From contig UQST01000001.1 in NCBI GenBank assembly GCA_900543815.1, positions 121,015 to 185,014 of the forward strand: a stretch of DNA of 64,000 bases, read 5' to 3'. This DNA is from an uncultured Prevotellaceae bacterium. GTDB taxonomy: Bacteria > Bacteroidota > Bacteroidia > Bacteroidales > Bacteroidaceae. Under the pieces are notes generated by a model, which did no database searches, was not told the DNA's origin, and worked only from the letters and a program-made list of their open reading frames with translations. A program made the position numbers and the translations under genes. This document shows positions 41,501 through 48,169 of the stretch, piece after piece; the first letter of the stretch is position 1, and every line of letters begins with the position of its first letter.

Positions 41501-42304
41501 TACCATGAGGTTGAAGGCGAAGTCGGTCTGCTGCTCGAGCACGCTGCGGATGGCATCGCGGATGGTTCGCACACGGTTCCTGACGGGTATGACCACCGTG
41601 GCCTCCACGGCAAACTCGCCCTGGCGGAGGTTCACGTCGTCGCACTCATTGCCGTGCAGATAGGCATTGAGCGCACGCAGATGGCGGGTGCATGCCCTCT
41701 CCATCTCCAGCTGGCGTGTTCTGTTGCGCGGATCAACGTAGTCAAACTGCTTCTGACCGCTTAACCGTGTGTCCCGCTCCACCTCTGTGTAGAGGTATTC
41801 ATCGAGGTGCACGGGCAGCATCTGCCGGCTCACATAGAGGCGGAAGTCGTACAGGGCGGCATACAGATAGGGATGCAGATGCTCCTGAGCCACATACTCC
41901 TGCAGTGCCGAGGTGCGTATGAGCAGCAGCGAGCCCATCTGAAAATCGTCTCTCACGCTGCCCAACTGGCAGTCTATGAGCGGCATGGGGCTGCGCTCAC
42001 CCGCAGGCGTCTCCACATAATGGTCAGCATAGAGGATGAGGGAGCGGCTGTCATCGGCCACACGAAGCATGCGGTGCAGGGCGTGATAGCCCATGCGCAG
42101 GCGGTCGTACTTGGTGTACAATAATATATAAGGCGCAGTGGCCTGTTCGGCTATCCAGCGCAGAGTCTGCGTTCTGCCAGGCCCGTCTTCCCTGAGCAGA
42201 TGCACGGCTGCCACATGGCAGTCGGATGTGAGTTCACTCAAAGTGCCCTGCACCTGGTCGTCAGACTCGTAGGGTACAAAGCAGTCTATACGTTTCTGTT
42301 CCAT
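38573..42304 (-). CDS. Multidomain fusion: glycosyltransferase family 2, HIT/DUF4922-like, SpoIID/LytB
   Basis: The 1243-residue protein joins activities normally encoded separately. Residues 1-210 look like a degenerate GT-A domain. Residues about 230-450 form a family 2 glycosyltransferase (VEATVVIPVRNR, VVDNGSTDG, VQLDSDDLY with the metal-binding DxD type, and GGCWNMAV). Residues about 520-810 match the DUF4922/GDP-sugar phosphorylase-like HIT fold, with FLCAKNRP and CPDHMHLQAGS carrying the HxHxQ motif near 626. Residues about 830-1243 are a SpoIID/LytB domain: EDYLTSVISSEMKSTCPLEY (conserved Glu near 948), CADDHCQRYQG and HGHGWGHGVGMCQIGA near 1204. SpoIID enzymes process peptidoglycan glycan chains, yet I see no signal peptide, which is odd for that domain. 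Promoter at 42399-42406. Confidence 0.85.
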   Translation of the reverse strand: MEQKRIDCFVPYESDDQVQGTLSELTSDCHVAAVHLLREDGPGRTQTLRWIAEQATAPYILLYTKYDRLRMGYHALHRMLRVADDSRSLILYADHYVETPAGERSPMPLIDCQLGSVRDDFQMGSLLLIRTSALQEYVAQEHLHPYLYAALYDFRLYVSRQMLPVHLDEYLYTEVERDTRLSGQKQFDYVDPRNRTRQLEMERACTRHLRALNAYLHGNECDDVNLRQGEFAVEATVVIPVRNRVRTIRDAIRSVLEQQTDFAFNLMVVDNGSTDGTTEAIREFAHDPRVVHIIPERTDLGIGGCWNMAVHHEQVGRFVVQLDSDDLYSSPATLQRMVDAFYAENASMVIGSYRMCDFQLNTLPPGLIDHREWTPQNGRNNALRINGLGAPRAFFTPVLRDLQIPNTSYGEDYALGLMISRRYRIARIYDEVYLCRRWEGNSDAALSQDKINRNNTYKDHLRTLEIQARQQLNEQWQHTVTADELDDFFRCELQAWPEAAGRYRAVEEQVQSRALAVSADVELETQWNPARIVSTGAKVDRQTLAERPCFLCAKNRPAQQHRLLTEKHYEVLVNPFPILPQHFTIPMRRHTPQRIFPNFSTLRRMAWNMPRSIVFYNGPLCGASCPDHMHLQAGSRGVVPLERDWAVYEKGLEKIYPLTGTQAALMEESGNSDSRCGLYLLHGYACPVIVIRSLPTEADSELCLRVYNALPVHEGEYEPRMNVVCWRQAGGIGHSDEIVTLVFPRAKHRPDCYYAEGEEQLLVSPGALDMCGLLVTPREQDFQRITPQRAASILREVTLSPEEMEQVVHKITDIKQNEPAREQATKALAGSLGEEPRVQVGIMSARTLRFRLNGTFMAKGLQVTGEQTVECVDGCVSWHGSLYSTLSFVPQSQDATFSLADVTIGKAFHWERSETQTFGGDLRLIVDQDALLAINDVPVEDYLTSVISSEMKSTCPLEYLKASAIVSRSWLLTQMRRRRETDGVPQAPAVKQTATSLVRWYDRQEHTLFDVCADDHCQRYQGISRIENPAVRDAVCQTRGLVLTCDGQVCDARFGKCCGGRTNEFRYCWDNLQVPYLASVEDPFCNVHDKALLGQVLNDYDLETIDFHDWTVEYSQEQLHDLICRHLQVEMGAILRLEAVETGPGGHISMLRVVGQEREMTVGKELEIRRMLSHSHLKSSAFTVQLLDVTDGIPQRIVLHGHGWGHGVGMCQIGAASMAAQGYDSQRILEHYYPGAGVTKLYI

Positions 42305-42398
42305 ATCACTTCACTTCATGACCGGGCACACCAGCCTTGCCTGTCGGGCCACACACTCTAAAGGCCCGCAAGGAGGCGGCTCCTGTCCTTAACTCAGA

Positions 42399-42406
42399 CA
42401 AAAGTA
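42399..42406 (-). promoter_or_regulatory. Promoter -7 box (TACTTTTG) of the fusion gene
   Basis: The minus strand reads TACTTTTG about 95 bases before the start codon of the glycosyltransferase fusion. The divergent box at 42439-42446 is about 33 bp away. Confidence 0.65.
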
Positions 42407-42438
42407 CGAGAAAAAACACATCCCTCCAAATTATTACG

Positions 42439-42446
42439 TACCTTTG
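42439..42446 (+). promoter_or_regulatory. Promoter -7 box (TACCTTTG) of divergent conserved gene
   Basis: TACCTTTG lies about 73 bases before the ATG at 42520. An earlier in-frame ATG at 42475 also lies within the transcript but adds 15 residues without family support. Confidence 0.7.
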
Positions 42447-42519
42447 CATCTGACAATTTGCTCCCCGATGGGCAATGCCGGGCCTTGCGGTGCCCGGACG
42501 TGACTTTCACTCTGACAAA

Positions 42520-43479
42520 ATGACTCTACACATATTCAATCCCGAAAACGACATGGCGCTGGCCGACGGGGGGAGCGGTTACACGGCTCCCGCAACCATA
42601 CGCCAGATGAGAGACGAACTGCACTGGCTGCCGCTGTGGTGGGCCAAGGACGATGACCTGGTGTGGAACGGCGAAGACCGCATCACACTGAGCGAGGACG
42701 ACGAGATACGTCCCTGGGGCTGGAGTGCGGCATTGGTGCACCAGCTCAAGCAGGCGGGGGTGGATGAGAAGTTCCTTCCCTCGCCCGACCAACTGGACTC
42801 GCTGCGCCGGCTCTCGCACCGCCAGACGGCCGTGGAGGCTCTGGCCCAATGCCGCGAGGAGGGTCTGCTGGGCGAGAGACTGGCAGGAGAGACGCTGCTC
42901 TGCCGCTCGGAACAGGAGGTGGAAGAGGCGCTCGTGCGATGGCCCGAGGCATTGCTCAAGTCACCCTGGAGCAGCAGCGGACGCGGACTGATGCGCTCTG
43001 ACGCCCCGCACAGGCAGGAGTGGGTGCGCAACATACTGGCCAAGCAGGGAAGCGTAGTGGTGGAAAAATGGTTGCACAAGCTGGCCGACTTTGCCCTGGA
43101 GTATGAATGCGACGGCCAGGGAGGGGTGGAATATCAGGGACTCTCGCTCTTCTACACCAACCCGCAGGGCGCTTATCAGGGCAACTGGGTGGCTCCCGAG
43201 GTGCAGAAATTCCAGTGGCTCGCCCAATACATCGACCCTGCCTGCCTGGTGGAAGTGCGCCGCTGGTGGGAAGATAGGCTCAAGGGCTATGCCTACAAGG
43301 GCCCTGTGGGCATCGACATGATGCTCTGCCAGGAGGGCATCTGCCCGTGTGTGGAGGTCAACTGGCGCATGACGATGGGCCGCGTGGCCGCCATGCTGAA
43401 CGACCAGGGCAAGTATGGCCGCCTGGTGCTGGAGTATGTCTATGGACACTACTCGGCAGAGGTAGAAGCCTTCGGATAG
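42520..43479 (+). CDS. Conserved Bacteroidetes protein, ATP-grasp-like
   Basis: The protein is about 319 residues, starting MTLHIFNPENDMALADGG, an opening shared by uncharacterised Bacteroidetes proteins. An ATP-grasp relationship is suggested by ALLKSPWSSSGRGLMRSD near residue 150 (lysine plus glycine-rich loop), VVEKWLHKLADFALEYE (acidic residues after the hinge) and GIDMMLCQEGICPCVEVNWRMTMG near the end, which resembles the metal-binding E-x-N segment. Members of that fold ligate carboxylates to amines or thiols. The substrate is unknown. It is divergent from the glycosyltransferase fusion and may share regulation with it. Confidence 0.75.
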   Translation: MTLHIFNPENDMALADGGSGYTAPATIRQMRDELHWLPLWWAKDDDLVWNGEDRITLSEDDEIRPWGWSAALVHQLKQAGVDEKFLPSPDQLDSLRRLSHRQTAVEALAQCREEGLLGERLAGETLLCRSEQEVEEALVRWPEALLKSPWSSSGRGLMRSDAPHRQEWVRNILAKQGSVVVEKWLHKLADFALEYECDGQGGVEYQGLSLFYTNPQGAYQGNWVAPEVQKFQWLAQYIDPACLVEVRRWWEDRLKGYAYKGPVGIDMMLCQEGICPCVEVNWRMTMGRVAAMLNDQGKYGRLVLEYVYGHYSAEVEAFG

Positions 43480-43581
43480 GCTGGCAGAGGCAAGGCGCCG
43501 CGCCGGGGCGGCAACCGCCGCACGCTCCCGGGCACATTCCACGCGCCCACTCATCACGCCCACAGGCAATGTGACGGAAAA

Positions 43582-43669
43582 CGCAGTGCGCTGCGATGGC
43601 TCATACACCGCGCTGCGATGGCCGATGCAGCACGCTGCGATGACACATGCACCGCACTGCACTCTCCAT
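43582..43669. repeat. 22-bp x 4 palindromic array, copy D
   Basis: Four 22-bp units start at 43582, 43604, 43626 and 43648 (for example TGCAGCACGCTGCGATGACA). The left border GACGGAAAACGCAG matches copy C read from the other strand. It occupies the 490-bp gap 43480-43969; the remainder of that gap shows only the terminator at 43878 and no gene. Confidence 0.9.
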
Positions 43670-43877
43670 CCCACCCTCAAAGCCCTTTTGCCACATCCCG
43701 TTTCTTCACCACACGAACCGCCCCAGGCATCTGCCAAAACCGCCTCTGGCCATCCCATCCACCTGTACGAGGCTCCCGGTTCATCATTCCAGACCACACA
43801 AGGAAAACCGCTTGGGAATATCGCAAAGCCCGCTTCGAAATGCCCCCTCACCCATTACCGTCCAACCAGAACAACAA

Positions 43878-43900
43878 AGCCCAGGGCGATACCCTGGGCT
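43878..43900 (-). terminator. Terminator of DUF1846 gene
   Basis: AGCCCAGGG and CCCTGGGCT pair perfectly around CGATA. On the minus strand TTTGTTGTT follows. It lies about 70 bases beyond the DUF1846 stop codon. Confidence 0.7.
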
Positions 43901-43969
43901 ATATTGTATTCAGACAAAGGCTGCCATCCGGCGCGAACGCTCCTGTCTGGGAAAATTCACGGGGAAGCG

Positions 43970-45433
43970 TTACCTCTTCAAGACCGGTTCGCAGGTGAGT
44001 CCAACGCCCAGCTTCTTGAATATCTTATGGTCAACATCGCTCAGCATCACGGTGCAATGCACCTGGCAACCACGCAGCTTGGGCAGTTGCTCCAGCGCGC
44101 GCCGGCAGTTGTCATCGTTCTCCGAGAGCACCGAGAGCGCCACGAGCACCTCGTCGGTGTGCAGCCGTGGGTTGCGGCCACCCAGATAACTGATTTTGGT
44201 GTGCTGGATAGGCTCGATCATCGACTGCGGTATGAGCTTCACCTCATGGTCGATGCCAGCCAGATGCTTGGTGACGTTGAGCAGGAGAGCTGCGCTGCAA
44301 CCGAGCAGCTCACTGGAGTGGGCGGTGATGATGGTGCCGTCCTCCAGCTCGATAGCCGACGATGTGTGGCCAGTCTCCTTCTGGTGCTCCTTGGCAGCCA
44401 CTGTGGTGCGGCGGAAATCGGTGCCTATTCGTGCCTGGTTGAAGAGCATCTGTATCTTGCTTATCTCTGCCTCGTTGCATGCCCCGCGTGCCAATTTGTT
44501 GGTCGCGTCATAGTAGCGGCGCACTATCTCGTTCTTCGATGCCTCGCAGCACACATCGTCGTCGCTGATGCAGAAGCCCACCATGTTGACGCCCATGTCG
44601 GTGGGTGACTTGTATGGATTGGAGCCGTAGATGCCCTCGAAGAGTGCGTTGAGCACAGGATAGATCTCCACATCGCGGTTGTAGTTGATGGCTATCTTGT
44701 TGTAAGCCTCCAGGTGGAAGGGGTCGATCATGTTCACATCGTTGAGGTCGGCAGTAGCTGCCTCATAGGCGATGTTCACGGGATGTTTGAGGGGCAAGTT
44801 CCATACGGGGAACGTTTCAAACTTGGCATATCCGGCACGCACGCCTCTGCGGTGCTCATTGTAGAGCTGGCTCAGGCACACGGCCATCTTGCCGCTTCCC
44901 GGACCGGGCGCGGTGACGATGACCAGGGGGCGCTCTGTCTCCACATAGTCATTCTTGCCGAATCCTTCGTCCGATGCGATGAGCGCCACGTTGTGGGGAT
45001 ATCCCTCAATGAGGTAATGGCAGTAGGTCTTGATGCCGTCGCGCTCGAGGCGCTGGCGGAAGGCGGCTGCGGCAGGCTGGCCATTGTAGTGCGTAATGAC
45101 CACAGAGCCCACCATGAAGCCACGGTGCTGGAATTCTCCGCGCAGGCGAAGCACGTCCTCATCATAAGTTATGCCTAAGTCGGCACGAGTCTTGTTCTTC
45201 TCTATGTCGGTGGCACTGATTACGATGACTATCTCAATGCTGTCGCTCAGTTTCTGGAACATGCGCAACTTGCTGTCGGGCAGGAATCCCGGAAGCACTC
45301 TGCTGGCATGATGGTCATCAAAGAGTTTGCCTCCCAACTCGAGGTAGAGTTTTCCGTCGAAGCGCGAAATGCGCTCCTTGATATGTTCCGACTGGATGCG
45401 CTGGTACTTTTCGTTGTCAAATCCCGTTCTCAT
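43970..45433 (-). CDS. DUF1846 (UPF0371) family protein
   Basis: The 487-residue cytoplasmic protein matches DUF1846 over its whole length: it opens RTGFDNEKYQRIQSEHIKER, continues with LYLELGGKLFDDHHASRVLP, and contains the P-loop-like VTAPGPGSGKMAVCLSQLY near residue 175 and KHPVNIAYEAATADLNDVN near 220. The family is widespread in anaerobes; crystal structures exist but no activity is established to my knowledge. Length is typical (about 490-500). Promoter at 45453-45460, terminator at 43878-43900, so it is a single-gene unit. Confidence 0.92.
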   Translation of the reverse strand: MRTGFDNEKYQRIQSEHIKERISRFDGKLYLELGGKLFDDHHASRVLPGFLPDSKLRMFQKLSDSIEIVIVISATDIEKNKTRADLGITYDEDVLRLRGEFQHRGFMVGSVVITHYNGQPAAAAFRQRLERDGIKTYCHYLIEGYPHNVALIASDEGFGKNDYVETERPLVIVTAPGPGSGKMAVCLSQLYNEHRRGVRAGYAKFETFPVWNLPLKHPVNIAYEAATADLNDVNMIDPFHLEAYNKIAINYNRDVEIYPVLNALFEGIYGSNPYKSPTDMGVNMVGFCISDDDVCCEASKNEIVRRYYDATNKLARGACNEAEISKIQMLFNQARIGTDFRRTTVAAKEHQKETGHTSSAIELEDGTIITAHSSELLGCSAALLLNVTKHLAGIDHEVKLIPQSMIEPIQHTKISYLGGRNPRLHTDEVLVALSVLSENDDNCRRALEQLPKLRGCQVHCTVMLSDVDHKIFKKLGVGLTCEPVLKR

Positions 45434-45452
45434 AATGCTCTGTTTTGCGCTG

Positions 45453-45460
45453 CAAAATTA
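45453..45460 (-). promoter_or_regulatory. Promoter -7 box (TAATTTTG) of DUF1846 gene
   Basis: The minus strand reads TAATTTTG 20 bases before the start codon, just after the terminator of the upstream operon. Confidence 0.65.
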
Positions 45461-45492
45461 CTAAAAAATCCTCGGGTGGCGGCATAAAAAGG

Positions 45493-45531
45493 CCGGAGAG
45501 GTTCGTTGCGATGTGTTCCGAACCTCTCCGG
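45493..45531 (-). terminator. Terminator of the GH127 / GtaA-like operon
   Basis: CCGGAGAGGTTCG and CGAACCTCTCCGG pair perfectly over 13 bp. On the minus strand CCTTTTTATG follows. It lies 25 bases after the stop codon. Confidence 0.9.
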
Positions 45532-45555
45532 GCATGTTCATTCAGGCGCCTTCGG

Positions 45556-48099
45556 TCACTTGGCCATTCTGTCGGCCAGCACCTTCATCCAGTATCCTCC
45601 GATTACGCTACGTGCCTTGAATCCCACCATCTTGGCGGTCTTCGTGTCGCTCCAGTCGCTTATGGGCACGCGGCTCTCGGTCTCGTTGATATAGGTATAT
45701 ATGGGTGCAACGAACTTCTGGAAGGTCTTGGTGTCGGGCGACATGGCAGCGGTCCACATGATCCAGTCGCTCTTGGTATAGTCCTTACGGCAGTCAAGGG
45801 GCAGTCCGTACTTGTTCTGGTGCTTGAGATAGTACTTTATCTCGCGCTCATAAACCTTCTCCGAGAAGAGGTTCAGCCCCCACAACTTGTCCCATATCAT
45901 GTTATACTTCTGGCTCCAGGTGTTCTCCCTGTCGAAGGCCAGGCGGTAGTGGTCACCCTCGAGGGCCATTTCCTCCCACTTCTGAGCCATCTCCCTGGCA
46001 CGTGCCAGATACTTGTCGGCAGTAGCCTCATCGCCCCTCAGACGTGCCATCAAGCTGTAGCCTGCCACGCCGCAGATGGCCTTGAGGGAAAGGTTGCAGT
46101 TGTGCGCCCAGTGACCCGCGAAGTCGTCGGTGCAGAGCTGGTTGGCCGGATCCTGTCCGTTATCCGACAGATAGTCGGCCCAGAGCGTAATGTCCTGCCA
46201 GTAGGGAGCCACGTATGAGGCATTGCCCTCCTGCATGCATATCTGTGCGGCAAGCGTCAGCATGTTGCCTGCCTCCTCGATGGGCATGTCGCCGCCATAC
46301 ACTTGTCCGTTGGCTATAGGGTATGTACCCAGGTCATGTGCCGCAAAGGGTTTGGTCCAGCGGCCGCTTCGGCTGTACTCGAAGATGCTTGTCATCATCG
46401 CTTTCTGCAGCTCGGGATTATATACGAGGAACAATGGAGCCTCGGGATAAGTGAGATCGACGGTGTTGACACAGCCGTTGCTGTTGTTCTCCTTCGAGAA
46501 CCAGAGGAGGTTGCCATCCTTGTCCTCGAAGAGTTTGTGCGCAGCCATCACGTGCCGGTACGAGGCACTCAGAATCTCGGCATACTGCTTGCCGCCTGCT
46601 GCCATGCCGTCGTCATATATCTGGCGGTCGAATGCGCGGCATCGTGCCATGATGCTCGCATAGCGGCTCTGCAGGTTGCGGAAGGCCTGGAAGATGGTCA
46701 CCTGGCCTCCGTGAGCCCAGTAGCCCTTGTAGCGCTCGTACATGTACTCGATGTCCTGCACCTCATCGTAGCCCAACATGGTGAAGCTGCTGGCCTTCTC
46801 CACCTGCCCGAAGTCGTGGATGTAGGCCATTGCAGGCATGTCGGCAACCTTCTGTGCTCTGATGCCCTTGCCCCATGCGAAGCCCTTGCCACCCTTCATC
46901 TGCGAGCGGTCTGGGCGGGGAAGTTTGCCTGTCTGCACGAATGCGTTCTGCACCTCATTGGCCTCCCCCATGCCCACATGGCCGTTGACGGCTGGCATGT
47001 AGAAGTATCCCCAGTCGATGCAGATACCGTCGCCCTTCTTGGCCAGTATGGGCTGCTCCACGGTGCCTGCCTTCACGTAGGCGATGCCATCCTGGAAGCC
47101 GCGGCTGGTGAGCGTGGGCTGGTTGTCCTTGTTGACAGCCTGCTGGGCATCGGCAGAGAGGTAGAACTGCACATCGTGCTTCTTTCCGTCGGTGCTGCGA
47201 ACCTGATAGGAAATGTAGTTGATGGGAGTGGAGATGAGGTCATAGTCGTCTATGAGCATGGGTGCGGTGAACACCAGGTCCAGCTCCACCGGGCCGCACA
47301 CCATAGTATAATAGGTGTTGGTGGCCAATACGTCCACGCTCTTCTGCACGGCGGTCTCCAGTTTCATGTCCTGTGGCTTCACGTTGCGATAGAGTCCGAA
47401 GTCGGCATAGGCACCTCCTGTGGTGTTGTGGCAATGGGCGGCTATCACGTTCTTGCCTGCATGGAGATGCTTCTTGAGGTCGGCATCAAGGTGCAGCACC
47501 ACGTTGTCCACCCAGGTCTCGCCTGTGGATGCCACCTGCTGTCCGTTGACATAGAGTTCGAAGACATCATCGTGGGAATACTTCAGATAGAGGTCGGCAG
47601 CCAGCTGCTCTTCGCTGAGCACCACTTCGCGACGGATGTAGATATCGCTTCCCTCACGGCTCCACTTATTGCTCACATTATCCAGGCCATCGCTTCCCCA
47701 AGCAGCCTTCTGCTTCTTCCATCCGGTCACGCTGGCGCCTTCGGCGGCCCATCCATCGGCCTGCACCTCATGAGTGACAAGGCCTTCCCAGCGCTCCTCA
47801 TCGGCCATGGGGGCTATGCTCTGGAGCACATACTCCTGCGGGCTACCCATAAAGCGATAGGTGGTGCCATCCACTCTGAGGAGTCCCAGAATGGGCTTCT
47901 CGGCATCGGTCCAGTGGCGTGTGGTGCCATCGGTAAGCTGGTCGTAGGGTGACCACACCGAAAAGTAAGGGTCATTGACCACCAGTGGCACCGAGGGCAG
48001 ACGCAGGTCTGTACTCTGGTACGGCTGGAAAATCTCACTCGTCTGTGCCATTCCTGCAGTTGCTACAGCCAGTAGGGCAACAGTCATCAACTTTCTCAT
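45556..48099 (-). CDS. Secreted GtaA-type glutaminase-family protein (DUF4965/DUF1793)
   Basis: The 847-residue exported protein has a signal peptide (MRKLMTVALLAVATAGMAQ). It opens with RLPSVPLVVNDPYFSVWSPYDQL, the standard start of the GtaA/DUF4965 group. A beta-rich galactose-binding-like insertion lies at about 100-260 (DVFELYVNGQQVAST). The (alpha/alpha) barrel core holds HDLGTYPIANGQVYGGDMP and IEEAGNMLTLAAQI near 580-615, the family hallmark. Fungal GtaA is described as a glutaminase, but in Bacteroidetes such proteins sit in carbohydrate-use loci and the substrate is uncertain. It follows the GH127 gene by 70 bases and ends the operon. Confidence 0.85.
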   Translation of the reverse strand: MRKLMTVALLAVATAGMAQTSEIFQPYQSTDLRLPSVPLVVNDPYFSVWSPYDQLTDGTTRHWTDAEKPILGLLRVDGTTYRFMGSPQEYVLQSIAPMADEERWEGLVTHEVQADGWAAEGASVTGWKKQKAAWGSDGLDNVSNKWSREGSDIYIRREVVLSEEQLAADLYLKYSHDDVFELYVNGQQVASTGETWVDNVVLHLDADLKKHLHAGKNVIAAHCHNTTGGAYADFGLYRNVKPQDMKLETAVQKSVDVLATNTYYTMVCGPVELDLVFTAPMLIDDYDLISTPINYISYQVRSTDGKKHDVQFYLSADAQQAVNKDNQPTLTSRGFQDGIAYVKAGTVEQPILAKKGDGICIDWGYFYMPAVNGHVGMGEANEVQNAFVQTGKLPRPDRSQMKGGKGFAWGKGIRAQKVADMPAMAYIHDFGQVEKASSFTMLGYDEVQDIEYMYERYKGYWAHGGQVTIFQAFRNLQSRYASIMARCRAFDRQIYDDGMAAGGKQYAEILSASYRHVMAAHKLFEDKDGNLLWFSKENNSNGCVNTVDLTYPEAPLFLVYNPELQKAMMTSIFEYSRSGRWTKPFAAHDLGTYPIANGQVYGGDMPIEEAGNMLTLAAQICMQEGNASYVAPYWQDITLWADYLSDNGQDPANQLCTDDFAGHWAHNCNLSLKAICGVAGYSLMARLRGDEATADKYLARAREMAQKWEEMALEGDHYRLAFDRENTWSQKYNMIWDKLWGLNLFSEKVYEREIKYYLKHQNKYGLPLDCRKDYTKSDWIMWTAAMSPDTKTFQKFVAPIYTYINETESRVPISDWSDTKTAKMVGFKARSVIGGYWMKVLADRMAK

Positions 48100-48169
48100 T
48101 TTGTCTTTGGATATTGGTTTTTATTGTTAATAAGGAGGGCCGGCGCGTACCGCCAGCCGCCCGGTTTAC

